From Actinoplanes sp. N902-109 (GTDB taxonomy: Bacteria; Actinomycetota; Actinomycetes; Mycobacteriales; Micromonosporaceae): a stretch of 64,000 bases of DNA. Shown here in pieces: positions 1 through 7,946 of the stretch. How positions within the stretch are numbered: position 1 is the first letter of the stretch; the number at the start of each line of letters is the position of its first letter. The stretch covers positions 4,403,501 to 4,467,500 of the forward strand of contig NC_021191.1 in NCBI RefSeq assembly GCF_000389965.1, given 5' to 3'. The notes below the pieces were generated by a model. The model was not told the DNA's origin, ran no database searches, and saw only the letters and a program-made list of their open reading frames with translations. Position numbers and translations under genes: made by a program.

Positions 1-45
1 CCGTGGTCCGGCCGCCGGGTGCGAGATCCGCGCCCCTCGCCGCTG

Positions 46-183
46 TCAGCCGGAGAACGCCAGGTAGAGCAGGATGCCCATGGCGACCAGGAACAACACG
101 ATCAAACCTATGACGAGCAGGGTGGATACGCCCCCGGAGGAGTCGTCGTCCGGCAAGGGTGTATCGCTGTTGGCGCGCGCCAC
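46..183 (-). CDS. Small single-pass membrane protein, 45 aa
   Basis: A 45-codon frame starts at GTG (183-181) seven bases after a perfect AGGAGG ribosome site. The product has a short acidic, polar N-terminus (residues 1-20, with DDDSSGG) and one strongly hydrophobic segment (about 21-43: LLVIGLIVLFLVAMGILLY) that runs almost to the C-terminus, so it is probably a single-pass inner-membrane protein with the N-terminus in the cytoplasm. I do not recognise a family and its role is unknown. Good codon bias at third positions and the strong ribosome site support it as a real gene despite its size. Confidence 0.7.
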   Translation of the reverse strand: MARANSDTPLPDDDSSGGVSTLLVIGLIVLFLVAMGILLYLAFSG

Positions 184-324
184 GATGGTCCTCCTGTTTG
201 ATCAACTGCGGGGAGGCTAGCGACGCGGATCAGCCGGTGACGAGAGCGCGTTCCGCACCGCGGAACGCCGTATTCGCTGGTCACAGCGACGTGATGGGTG
301 CGATGCGGACCGTAGTGACGAGGG

Positions 325-1098
325 TCAGCCCAGCCGGTGGTGAGCCAGCACCCGGCGGATCAGTTGCCCGGTGCGGTCCAGCTGCGGTCGTGGATAGCGG
401 ACCGCCATGCCGAGCACTGCCACCGTGCCGGCGACCTTGCCGTCCACGTGGATCGGCACCGCCACGCCGGCCATGCCGGGCAGGAATTCGTTCGACTGGA
501 TCGCGTAGCCGCGGGCCCGGCTCGCCTCGATGTCGGCGGCCAGCACGCCGGGATCCACGATGCTGCGCGGTGTGCGCGCGGTGAGCCGGAGCCGCGGCAC
601 GATGGCGGCCGCACCCTCCGGCGGCAGTCCGAACAGCACCGCTTTGGCCATGCAGCCGCTGGCGATGGCGACCCGCCGGCCCACCGGTGACGTGGCGGCG
701 GCCGGGTTGACGGGTTGACGCTTGCCGACAATCAACAGCGACAAACTGGCCCAGTCGACCTCAGCGACGAGGACGGTCTCACCGGTCATCCGGGACAGGT
801 CGTCGGCGCAGGCGCTGGTCCGGCGCACGATCGCCGACGTCTGCACGACCTGACTGCCCAGCTCGAGCAGGCGGTTGCCGAGCAGGTAGGCACCGTCGTC
901 GTCCTGGCGCAGAAAGCCGCGTTCGATCAGCGTCAACGCGAGCCGGCGTACGCTCGGACGGGGCAGGCCCACCGCATCGGCCAGCTCGGACAGTTGCAGG
1001 CGAGGGTGGGCGGCACTGAACGCGCTCAGGATGTCGAGCGCGCGGGAGACCGATCGGACCTCACGTGGGCGCTGCGGGTCGTCGTCGGATGCGGTCAT
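325..1098 (-). CDS. IclR-family transcriptional regulator
   Basis: This 257-residue protein has the IclR layout: an N-terminal winged helix-turn-helix (about residues 15-75, with SRALDILSAF and LSELADAVGLPRPSVRRL) and a C-terminal effector-binding domain (about 85-250, with the family-like stretch VGRRVAIASGCMAKAVLFG and RGYAIQSNEFLPGMAGVAVP). It would act as a DNA-binding repressor or activator of a catabolic gene set. The start at 1098 follows GGGAGGTGA at good spacing; an upstream in-frame start at 1173 lacks this. A CCGTACGG-centred palindrome lies about 90 bp upstream. No catabolic operon sits beside it, so its target and ligand are unknown. Confidence 0.9.
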   Translation of the reverse strand: MTASDDDPQRPREVRSVSRALDILSAFSAAHPRLQLSELADAVGLPRPSVRRLALTLIERGFLRQDDDGAYLLGNRLLELGSQVVQTSAIVRRTSACADDLSRMTGETVLVAEVDWASLSLLIVGKRQPVNPAAATSPVGRRVAIASGCMAKAVLFGLPPEGAAAIVPRLRLTARTPRSIVDPGVLAADIEASRARGYAIQSNEFLPGMAGVAVPIHVDGKVAGTVAVLGMAVRYPRPQLDRTGQLIRRVLAHHRLG

Positions 1099-1189
1099 CG
1101 GCCGGGTCACCTCCCCGGTCGGAACGGTACCGGGTGCCCCTCCGCCGGGTACGTCACGGGCCGTGCCGTGCACATTGTCGGGCGCCTTT

Positions 1190-1203
1190 TTACCGTACGG
1201 AAA
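1190..1203. promoter_or_regulatory. Palindromic site upstream of the IclR gene
   Basis: The sequence TTACCGTACGGAAA is a near-perfect inverted repeat (12 of 14 positions symmetric) centred on CCGTACGG. It lies 92 bp upstream of the IclR start. IclR regulators usually bind such palindromes in their own promoter region, so autoregulation is a reasonable inference but not shown. Confidence 0.4.
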
Positions 1204-1344
1204 CCCGAGTGTCGCCTTTGCCCGCCGTTGACCGGGGTGCCCGGCATCTTCGCGCCTCGCTGCGTCGGCAGCCAGATCGACGTCCGGGACCGGCGCGCGA
1301 ACGGTTGACCCCAGCCGCGATGCCGTTCCGCATCCGGCGTCGCG

Positions 1345-1460
1345 TCAAGTCTTGATGCAGCCGGTGAAGGACAAGGAGTTGGTCGCGCAGGAAGGGCCGA
1401 GCCGCGGTAGCTCTGCCAGGTGTGACCGCCCACGGTGTTGACGGTCACTTCCGTACTGTC
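1345..1460 (-). pseudogene. Possible C-terminal remnant of a secreted protein
   Basis: The 1099-1536 interval contains no intact gene. On the minus strand, two adjacent frames together read like the end of a secreted protein: VTVNTVGGHTWQSYRG in one frame, then, after a frame change near 1400, SCATNSLSFTGCIKT followed by a stop at 1345-1347. Paired cysteines and Ser/Thr/Asn richness are typical of secreted protein tails. There is no start codon or signal peptide upstream, because the divergent gene at 1537 begins there. It may be a decayed fragment or a coincidence; I could not assign a family. Confidence 0.2.
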
Positions 1461-1536
1461 AAGCGGTCCCGGTGTCACCGGACCGCCTCGCCGATGCGTC
1501 TGTCCTGGCGAGGGCCACCGCTACGGAAGGACGGCC

Positions 1537-2385
1537 GTGACCGAGGATCTGAGGGCGCTGATGCGGGCCGAACTGAGCGAGGAACGACCACCGCCGCTGG
1601 GCGACCTGGTGGCGACGGCGATGCGCGACGGGCGTCGCATCACACGCCGCCGCCGGTTCGCCATGGTGGGGGCGTCCGCCGCCGTGCTCGCTGTCGCTGT
1701 CGGCGGCGCCGCGGTGGCGTGGCCGGCCGGTGGCGGCCGGCAGCTGGATTCCCCGGCCGCCGTCGGCAGCGGGTCCTCGGCGCCGCCGTCCGTGTCGGCC
1801 ACCCCGGAGCCGACGCCGAGCGGATCGGCCGTTCCCCGGCGCTTCCCGTCGGACGAGCCCGAGGCTTCGACGGGAACCGGTGCGAGACCGACACCGATGA
1901 CCGTACGGCTACAGGGTCAACATGTCCGCACCAAGCAGCTTCCGGCGACTCCGGAGTCGGTGCTGGAGCTGCTCACCCGGCTGTTGCCGAAGGGCAAGGT
2001 GAGCAAGCTGGCCGCAAACGCCGAGGACGGCCTGTTCGCCCAGGTGTACCTCGACACCGGCAAGGGGCCGGGCATGCTGCGGGTCTGGCTCAAGCCGTAC
2101 GACGACCCGGACCTCAAGCCCGGCACCGTGGTCATCGAGACGTTCACCACGCCGGACAACTGCGTGCAGTCAACTGTCGTCAATGCGTCCTACTCAACCG
2201 GTGGACACGTCGAGATGAACATCGCCACCTGCCTCGGCTCCGACCGCGAGCCGGCCCCCGCGCCGATCACGGTCGACGAGGCGGTGAAGGTTCTCTCCGA
2301 CGCCCGCTGGGGCGTCCGGATGGACGCCGAGCTGGTCGCTGAGGGAGCCAAGCACTACGCCGGCATCCCGGCGAGCGCGAGGTGA
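1537..2385 (+). CDS. Membrane protein paired with SigE-family sigma factor
   Basis: This 282-residue protein starts at GTG 1537 after GGAAGG. An N-terminal cytoplasmic segment (1-45) ends in a basic run (RRITRRRR), followed by one transmembrane helix (about 48-68), a Ser/Pro/Thr-rich linker (about 72-115) and an extracytoplasmic domain of about 165 residues. The stop lies 4 bp before the GTG of the downstream sigma gene, so the two are co-transcribed. The topology and pairing suggest an anti-sigma or signal-sensing partner, but I see no zinc-binding anti-sigma motif in the N-terminus. The gene precedes the sigma factor, the reverse of the commonest order. Confidence 0.75.
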   Translation: MTEDLRALMRAELSEERPPPLGDLVATAMRDGRRITRRRRFAMVGASAAVLAVAVGGAAVAWPAGGGRQLDSPAAVGSGSSAPPSVSATPEPTPSGSAVPRRFPSDEPEASTGTGARPTPMTVRLQGQHVRTKQLPATPESVLELLTRLLPKGKVSKLAANAEDGLFAQVYLDTGKGPGMLRVWLKPYDDPDLKPGTVVIETFTTPDNCVQSTVVNASYSTGGHVEMNIATCLGSDREPAPAPITVDEAVKVLSDARWGVRMDAELVAEGAKHYAGIPASAR

Positions 2386-2389
2386 CCCG

Positions 2390-2881
2390 GTGACCAACGA
2401 CCACGACTTCGAGACGTTCGCCCGGGCCGGCGCCGAGCGGCTGCGCAGCACCGCCTTCATGCTGTGCCGCGACTGGCATCTGGCTCAGGACCTGACCCAG
2501 ACCACACTGACCAAGCTGTACGTCGCATGGCGCAAGGTCGCGCAGGCCGACAACCCCCATGCGTACGCCCAGAAGGTGCTCTTCCGCGCCTACCTCGACC
2601 ACCGCCGGCGCCGCAGCTCGGCCGAGACGGCCACCGCGGAGTTCGTGGAGATCGCCGAGGCGGCGTCCCCGGACCTGCGGCTGACGATGCTCGAGGCGCT
2701 GGCGCAACTGCCGCCGCGGGACCGGGCGATCGTGGTGCTGCGCTACTTCGAGGACTACAGCGTGGACCAGACGGCTGACGTCCTCAACATCCCGGCCACC
2801 GTCGTCAAGACGCAGACGAAACGCTCGCTGCTGCGGCTGCGCGGCCTGCTGGCCCCGGACCAGCTCGCGTTGTTCGCCTGA
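2390..2881 (+). CDS. SigE-family RNA polymerase sigma factor
   Basis: This 163-residue ECF-type sigma factor has region 2 (about 5-75: RSTAFMLCRDWHLAQDLTQ and LTKLYVAWRKV) and region 4 (about 100-155: LAQLPPRDRAIVVLRYFEDYSVDQTADVL then a helix-turn-helix ending KTQTKRSLLRLRG). It would direct RNA polymerase to a small regulon, probably under control of the membrane protein encoded 4 bp upstream. GTG 2390 follows the GAGGTGA that also forms the end of the upstream gene, suggesting translational coupling. The family is common and multi-copy in mycelial actinobacteria, and a second divergent member lies at 48799. Confidence 0.9.
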   Translation: MTNDHDFETFARAGAERLRSTAFMLCRDWHLAQDLTQTTLTKLYVAWRKVAQADNPHAYAQKVLFRAYLDHRRRRSSAETATAEFVEIAEAASPDLRLTMLEALAQLPPRDRAIVVLRYFEDYSVDQTADVLNIPATVVKTQTKRSLLRLRGLLAPDQLALFA

Positions 2882-2987
2882 CCGCGAAGCCGCCCCTCAA
2901 GCCGGAGCCGGCTGCTTCGGCCCAGTGCTGTGCCCGGCCGTCACCGGCGCGCCCGGCGACGGCTCTCGCGCCCGCCGGGACGCGCAA

Positions 2988-3011
2988 GGGCCCCGGCGAA
3001 AGCCGGGGCCC
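2988..3011. terminator. Perfect hairpin with GAAA tetraloop
   Basis: GGGCCCCGGC and its exact complement form a 10-bp stem closed by GAAA, a GNRA-type tetraloop. It lies between the convergent sigma gene (ending 2881) and protease gene (ending 3063), so it probably terminates both. There is no U-tract, as is usual in high-GC actinobacteria. Confidence 0.75.
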
Positions 3012-3025
3012 GGCGGGTGCTGGGC

Positions 3026-3055
3026 CCCCGCCCGGCGGGTCAGCGCCGGGCGGGG
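3026..3055. terminator. Second hairpin of a tandem terminator
   Basis: CCCCGCCCGGCG (3026-3037) pairs perfectly over 12 bp with 3044-3055 around a 6-nt loop. It sits 14 bp after the first hairpin and 8 bp from the protease stop. The two together make a strong bidirectional terminator. Confidence 0.65.
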
Positions 3056-3062
3056 ACAGGGG

Positions 3063-5309
3063 TCAAAGGGAGAGCTTCCAGTTGCTGATGTAGCCGGTGT
3101 CGATGGTGGCCGCGTCCTGGACCCGCAGGGTCCAGACGCCGCTGGCTGACTCGCCGGACAGGTTGACCGTATACGTCTGGTCGATGTTGTCCGTGCTGCC
3201 GCCGGCCCGGTTGCTCAAGATGTACGCGGTTCCGTCCGGGGCGACGAGGCTGACGACCAGGTCGCCGATGTAGGTGTGGACGATGTGCACCTCGACCGCG
3301 CTGGTGACCGACGGGGTGGCCGAGCAGCCGGTGAGGTCGATGGTGCTGGTGACCGTGGTGTTGTCGGGGATGTCGACGCGGGTGCTGTTGGCCCCGGCAC
3401 AGCCACCGGCACTACGCACCGAGACCGTGAACGTGGTGGCGTGGCGCACCGAGGGCGACGTGCCGACGATGCTGATCGGGTACGTGCCGGTGCTCAGCGA
3501 ATCGGCGGCGCTGACGGTCACGGTGGCCGACTCGCCGGCGGTGATCTCGTCCTGGCTGAACGACACCGTGGCACCCGCGGGGACGCCGGTCGCGCTGAGG
3601 GTGACCGTCTCGGGCGTACCGTTGGTGACCGTGGTCGTCACGTCGGTGGTCACCGTCTCACCGCGGTCGAGGGTCACCGTGGCCGGGGATGCCGCGATGG
3701 CGAAGTCGTGGTCGGTGGGGCAGTAGTCCGAGCCTGCCACGTTGACCGCGGTCCACGCCGCCTGCACGGCCTTGTACTCCGTACCGCAGAGGCCGTAGAG
3801 GTCCGCGGCCGCCGAGAGGGAGTAGGCCCGCGCGGTGTTGGACGGCGCCGCCGGGTTGACGTACTTGGTGTTCGACACGAAGTAGGTGTCGAGGGCGCGG
3901 AACCAGATCTTCTCGGCCTTCTCGCGGCCGATGCCGGTGACCGGCTCGGCCGAGCCGCAGATCGGCGAGGTTCCGTACGCGGTCGCGCCGGTGCCTTCGG
4001 CGAGGTCGAAGAAGAAGTGGTTGGCCACGCCGGAGGAGTAGTGCACGTCGACGCTGTTGGTGCTCGTCGACCAGCAGCCGTGCGAGATGCCGTCGCGCGC
4101 CGGGTCGTACATGTAGCGCAGCGGTTCGCCGGTGCCGTCGATGTCGATCTTCTCGCCGATGTCGTAGTCGCCCGGGTCGCTGGTGGTGTTCGCGTAGAAC
4201 TCCACCATGGTGCCGAAGATGTCGCTGGTGGCCTCGTTCAGACCGCCGGACTCGCCGGAGTACGTGAGGCCGCCGGGCACCACGTTCTCGGTGACGCCGT
4301 GCGACATCTCGTGACCGGCGACGTCGAGCGCGACGAGCGGCTTGGCGTTGCGTTCGCCGTCGCCGTAGGTCATCTGGGCGCCGTCCCAGAAGGCATTGAC
4401 GTAGGCGTTGCCGTAGTGCACCCGGGAGGGCACCCCGGCACCCGTACCGAAGATGCCGTTCCGGCCGTGCACGTTCTTGAAGTAGTCGAACGTGATCGCC
4501 GCCCCGAAGTGCGCGTCCACGGCTGCCGATGCGCGGTCCGCGGTGGTGCCGGTGCCCCAGACGTTGTCGGCGTCGGTGAACGTCGTACACGTTGACGTAC
4601 CGTTGTTGAGGTCGCAGGTGCGCCCGTTGCCGCGGTCCGGGTCGACCAAGGTGTACCCGGTGGTCGACCGGGTCGTGCCGATGGTGACCGGCCCCGAGTA
4701 GATGCTGTTGCCGGTGCCGTCAACCGTCTCGATCTCGTCGAAGGACCCGCGCACCGCGCCGGTGCCGGCGTCGGTGATGACATGCAGCTTCGCCGGTGTC
4801 TGACCGTCCTTGGCCCAGCCGGTGAGCACCGTCTCCCAGGCCAGGACCGGCTTGCCGCTGCTGGCGTCGATGAACAACTCGGGCTGCGCGGTGCCGGTGA
4901 TGGTGCCCGGGAAAGCCTTGCGTGCGGCCACGGATGCCTTGGCGGCACTCACTTTCGGGGTGACGCTCAGGTCCAGCGGCGCGGCGAGACCCACCGAGCT
5001 GCCGGTGTAGGCGCCGTCCGCGCCGAGCCGGATGACGATGTCGCCGCCGTAGACGCGCAACCCTTGATACGTACGGGTGTAGCGCACAACGCCACGGCCC
5101 TGCGCGTCCTTCTTGCTGCTGTATACGGCGTAGCGATCCAGTGCCGAGCCCTTGACGGCGGCGGCGTGGTCACGCAGGGCCGCGCCGGCGTCGGCGAGCA
5201 ATGCGGGTGCCGGTGCAGGCGGCGGTGCGGCCGACGCGCCCGTGGCGGTGACCGCGATGCCGCCGCCCGCCAGCAGGATGACGCCGGCCAGTGCGAGAGC
5301 TGATCTCAA
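3063..5309 (-). CDS. Secreted M4 (thermolysin-type) metalloprotease with P-domain
   Basis: This 748-residue preproprotein starts at TTG 5309 after GGGGAGG. A signal peptide (1-27, ending GASA) is followed by an FTP/propeptide region (about 30-195), the M4 catalytic domain (about 200-510) with the zinc motif HEMSH at 333-337 and the third ligand Glu in GGLNEATSD (E359), a bacterial Ig-like module (about 525-625) and a C-terminal proprotein-convertase P-like domain (about 640-748, ending GYISNWKLSL). It should be exported, mature by cleavage of the propeptide and digest extracellular protein. All catalytic residues are present. Upstream starts exist but would precede the signal peptide with an unlikely extension. 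Confidence 0.95.
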   Translation of the reverse strand: MRSALALAGVILLAGGGIAVTATGASAAPPPAPAPALLADAGAALRDHAAAVKGSALDRYAVYSSKKDAQGRGVVRYTRTYQGLRVYGGDIVIRLGADGAYTGSSVGLAAPLDLSVTPKVSAAKASVAARKAFPGTITGTAQPELFIDASSGKPVLAWETVLTGWAKDGQTPAKLHVITDAGTGAVRGSFDEIETVDGTGNSIYSGPVTIGTTRSTTGYTLVDPDRGNGRTCDLNNGTSTCTTFTDADNVWGTGTTADRASAAVDAHFGAAITFDYFKNVHGRNGIFGTGAGVPSRVHYGNAYVNAFWDGAQMTYGDGERNAKPLVALDVAGHEMSHGVTENVVPGGLTYSGESGGLNEATSDIFGTMVEFYANTTSDPGDYDIGEKIDIDGTGEPLRYMYDPARDGISHGCWSTSTNSVDVHYSSGVANHFFFDLAEGTGATAYGTSPICGSAEPVTGIGREKAEKIWFRALDTYFVSNTKYVNPAAPSNTARAYSLSAAADLYGLCGTEYKAVQAAWTAVNVAGSDYCPTDHDFAIAASPATVTLDRGETVTTDVTTTVTNGTPETVTLSATGVPAGATVSFSQDEITAGESATVTVSAADSLSTGTYPISIVGTSPSVRHATTFTVSVRSAGGCAGANSTRVDIPDNTTVTSTIDLTGCSATPSVTSAVEVHIVHTYIGDLVVSLVAPDGTAYILSNRAGGSTDNIDQTYTVNLSGESASGVWTLRVQDAATIDTGYISNWKLSL

Positions 5310-5413
5310 CCCGTTCCTCCCCAGATCGTGACATCTACTGCTGTCGATAGAATGGCGGAGAGGTTGAATGTTGAACAGTGAAGATTCCTCAAATTTACCG
5401 GGCTGACAGTGAT

Positions 5414-5441
5414 TTGACTGAGTCGCTCGAGCTGGCAGACT
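5414..5441 (+). promoter_or_regulatory. Promoter for the DUF2203 gene
   Basis: TTGACT (5414-5419) and CAGACT (5436-5441) are separated by 16 bp, and the ATG at 5449 lies only 7 bp after the -10 box. No ribosome site fits, so the transcript is probably leaderless. Confidence 0.45.
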
Positions 5442-5448
5442 GCCGCCC

Positions 5449-5811
5449 ATGGGACTGTTCACGCTGGTCGAGGCACGCGCGGAGCTGGCCCGGCTGCAGC
5501 CGGTGCTTGCCGAGATCGTGACCGTCCGGGCTGACATGGTCGAGCTGTCCGCCGCGCTGGCCGTCGGTGGCCAGCCGTCGCCGCTCGGCGGGCTGCCCGA
5601 GCGCAAAGCCGCGGAGGCCCGCCTCAACGAGCTGATGACGGCGGTCCAGGAGACCGGCGCCGAGCTCAAGGGCATCGCACCGTTGCTGGTCGACTTCCCG
5701 GGCGAGCTCGACGGCGTCCCGGTTCTGCTGTGCTGGCTGGAGGGCGAGACCGGGCTGGGCTGGTATCACCGCGCGGACCTGGGCTTCGGTGGGCGGCGCC
5801 CGTTGCCTTGA
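5449..5811 (+). CDS. DUF2203 family protein
   Basis: This 120-residue protein matches the DUF2203 pattern: an N-terminal helical hairpin (FTLVEARAELARLQPVLAEI, residues 4-23), a second helix with KAAEARLNELMTAVQETG, and a conserved C-terminal motif with DFPGELDGVPVLLCWLEGE and WYHRADLGFGGR. It looks like a small cytoplasmic protein and is found across bacteria with no known function. It is transcribed divergently from the M4 protease and the start is probably leaderless. Confidence 0.85.
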   Translation: MGLFTLVEARAELARLQPVLAEIVTVRADMVELSAALAVGGQPSPLGGLPERKAAEARLNELMTAVQETGAELKGIAPLLVDFPGELDGVPVLLCWLEGETGLGWYHRADLGFGGRRPLP

Positions 5812-5896
5812 CCGCCGCGGCGTACGGGATCAACGGTTGACGTTCCGACGGCACCAGGCCTGACCTGGGCAGGTGTCGCAGGGTAGCGTGACGGGC

Positions 5897-6865
5897 GTGG
5901 TGACCGGCACGATGATCGACGACCTGGAGAACTACCGGCGTGAGCTGACCGGTTATTGCTACCGCATGCTCGGCTCGGCGTTCGAGGCCGAGGACGCGGT
6001 GCAGGACACAATGATCCGGGCGTGGCGGGGCCTCGACCGGTTCGAGGGGCGCGCGGCGTTGCGGTCGTGGCTCTACCGCATCGCCACCAACGTCTGCCTC
6101 ACGATGCTCGAGGGCGCCCAGCGCCGGGCCCGCCCGGTCGATCTGGGGCCACCCGGCTCGGGGCACGCCACCGATCCCGGCGAACCGCGGCCCGAGCAGG
6201 TGTGGACCGGCCCGATCCCGGACCAGCGCTGCAGCGACCCCGCCGACGTGGTCGCCGGCCGGGAGTCGATCCGGCTGGCGTTCATCGCGGCCCTGCAGCA
6301 CCTGCCGCCGCGCCAGCGTGCCGTGCTCATCCTGCGCGAGGTGCTGGCGTGGTCGGCGCAGGAGGTGGCCGACCTGCTCGACACCTCGGTGCCGAGCGTG
6401 AACAGCGCCCTGCAACGGGCTCGCGCGACGCTGGCCACGGTGGACCCCGCCGCTGCCGAGCCCTACCAGCCGGCCGACGACAAGCAGCGCGAGCTGCTCA
6501 GCCGCTACGTCCGGGCCTTCGAGGCATACGACTTGACGGCACTCGCGGCGCTCCTGCACGAGGACGCGACGTTGTCCATGCCGCCGCTGCCGCTGTGGCT
6601 GCGGGGCCGGGCCGACATCCGTACGTGGATGGAAGGGCTCGGCAACGGTTGCGAGGGCTCGCGCCTGCTGCCGGTCACGGCGAACGGGCTGCCCGCCTTC
6701 GGCCAGTTCCGCCCGGACCCGGCCGGCGGGCACACGCCCTGGGCCCTGATCGTGCTGGAACTGCGCGCCGGTCGGATCGCCGGGATCGCCACGTTCCTCG
6801 ACACGGACCGGCTGTTCCCGTTGTTCGGCCTCCCGCCGCATGTGGACGGCACCGCCGCAGGCTAG
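5897..6865 (+). CDS. ECF sigma factor with SnoaL-like C-terminal domain
   Basis: This 322-residue protein has sigma region 2 (about 5-75: ELTGYCYRMLGSAFEAEDAVQDTMIRAW), region 4 (about 125-185: LQHLPPRQRAVLILREVLAWSAQEVADLL then SVPSVNSALQRARATL) and a C-terminal SnoaL/NTF2-like domain (about 195-310: ELLSRYVRAFEAYDLTALAALLHEDAT). This fits the ECF subgroup, often named SigX5-like, in which the fused domain replaces an anti-sigma factor. The start is chosen at GTG 5897 because a TAGCGT -10 box ends 7 bp upstream, suggesting a leaderless message; GTG 5873, 5888 and 5900 are alternatives. The signal it answers to is unknown. Confidence 0.9.
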   Translation: MVTGTMIDDLENYRRELTGYCYRMLGSAFEAEDAVQDTMIRAWRGLDRFEGRAALRSWLYRIATNVCLTMLEGAQRRARPVDLGPPGSGHATDPGEPRPEQVWTGPIPDQRCSDPADVVAGRESIRLAFIAALQHLPPRQRAVLILREVLAWSAQEVADLLDTSVPSVNSALQRARATLATVDPAAAEPYQPADDKQRELLSRYVRAFEAYDLTALAALLHEDATLSMPPLPLWLRGRADIRTWMEGLGNGCEGSRLLPVTANGLPAFGQFRPDPAGGHTPWALIVLELRAGRIAGIATFLDTDRLFPLFGLPPHVDGTAAG

Positions 6866-6928
6866 CGCCTTCGCCATCCGTGACTGCCCTTGCCAGCAGA
6901 CCCAGACTCAGACGCGGGCGGCGGGCGA

Positions 6929-7498
6929 TCAGGCCGGGACGGCGGCAGCCTCGGTGATGACGTCGTCGATGAGACCGTAGTCGCGAGCCTGATCAGCGGT
7001 GAACCAGCGGTCGCGGTCGGAGTCCTCGGCTATCTGGGCGACCGGGCGGCCGCTGTGCCGGGCGATCAGCTCGTGCATCTGGCGTTTGACGAAGAGCATG
7101 TTCTCGGCCTGGATCGTGATGTCGGCCGCGGTGCCACCGATGCCGCCCGCCGCCTGGTGCATCATGATCCTGGTGTGCGGCAAGGCGTAGCGCTTGCCCG
7201 CCGTGCCCGCCGTCAGCAGGAACTGTCCCATCGACCCGGCCAGACCGATGCCGATGGTGGCGACGTCGTTGGGGATGAACCGCATCGTGTCGTAGACGGC
7301 CATTCCCGCGGTGACGGAACCGCCCGGTGAGTTGATGTAGAACTGGATGTCCCGCGCCGGATCAGCCGCTGACAGCAGCAGCAACTGGGCGCACAGGGCG
7401 TTGGCGCTCTCGTCGTTCACCTCGGTGCCGAGGAAGATGATGCGCTGCTTCAGGAGTTCGTCGGTGAGCTGGAGGCCATGGGGCTGAGCGTTCTGCAT
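6929..7498 (-). CDS. clpP: ATP-dependent Clp protease proteolytic subunit
   Basis: This 189-residue serine protease is the ClpP barrel subunit that degrades unfolded or tagged proteins fed by Clp ATPases in the cytoplasm. The catalytic triad is visible with family spacing: Ser89 in GLAGSMGQFLL, His114 in RIMMHQAAGG and Asp163 in DSDRDRWF. It is a lone copy here, whereas the main actinobacterial pair clpP1P2 is normally adjacent to clpX; this is therefore probably an additional paralogue. It lies directly downstream of a ClgR-like regulator gene. A CAGACT box 6 bp before the ATG suggests its own leaderless promoter. Confidence 0.95.
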   Translation of the reverse strand: MQNAQPHGLQLTDELLKQRIIFLGTEVNDESANALCAQLLLLSAADPARDIQFYINSPGGSVTAGMAVYDTMRFIPNDVATIGIGLAGSMGQFLLTAGTAGKRYALPHTRIMMHQAAGGIGGTAADITIQAENMLFVKRQMHELIARHSGRPVAQIAEDSDRDRWFTADQARDYGLIDDVITEAAAVPA

Positions 7499-7905
7499 AC
7501 GGCCAGTCTGGGCGTACGGAATCCGGAACTGCGCTTTTCTCTGCTGCCGGCAGATCGGCTCCCAGCAGAAAACGCGCCCGCGGTCCGGATCGTGCCGGCC
7601 GGGTGGCCGCGGGCAGGGAGCGAGCCGGGGGATCGGCCCGGGTCGGAGCGCATGGTGAGGCGCCGGCTCGGGGCCGTGCGCAGCAGTTCGTGGCGGACCT
7701 CGTCGAGCAGGTCGGGCAGGCCGATGCCGAGCGCGCGGCAGATGCCCGCCAGCACCTCGGAAGAGGCCTCCTTGCGGCCACGCTCGATCTCCGAGAGGTA
7801 CGGCAACGAGACGCCCGCCGCATCCGCCACGTCCTGCAGGGTGCGGCCCTGACGGTGGCGCAGGCGTCGCAGCACGGCGCCGATGGCAACCCGCAGGAGC
7901 GACAT
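7450..7905 (-). CDS. clgR: ClgR-like XRE-family regulator of clp genes
   Basis: The first 75 residues resemble the Clp gene regulator ClgR closely: IGAVLRRLRHRQGRTLQDVA, then a helix-turn-helix SLPYLSEIERGRKEASSEVL. ClgR activates clpP and other proteostasis genes in actinobacteria, and the gene lies just upstream of clpP. The remaining 75 residues are Arg/Ser/Pro-rich, unlike ClgR tails, and the reading frame runs 49 bp into clpP. The true protein may end earlier through a frame change, or the tail is genuinely divergent. A TAGACT box 7 bp before the ATG suggests a leaderless message. The symbol rests on similarity and context only. Confidence 0.75.
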   Translation of the reverse strand: MSLLRVAIGAVLRRLRHRQGRTLQDVADAAGVSLPYLSEIERGRKEASSEVLAGICRALGIGLPDLLDEVRHELLRTAPSRRLTMRSDPGRSPGSLPARGHPAGTIRTAGAFSAGSRSAGSREKRSSGFRTPRLAVCRTLSPMASSSPTNS

Positions 7906-7946
7906 GCCCCGCAGTCTACCGATGAGTCCCGGGGGCTCGGGAACCC

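Noticed and set aside
3276..4595. A 439-residue plus-strand frame opposite the M4 protease
   Set aside because: It is the complement of a protease with an intact HEMSH motif and has no domain or ribosome site.
7531..7577. Imperfect inverted repeat (GCGCTTTTCTCTGCTG and complement) upstream of clpP
   Set aside because: The arms differ in length and do not match the ClgR box pattern. It lies in the coding tail of the regulator, so I cannot call it an operator or terminator.
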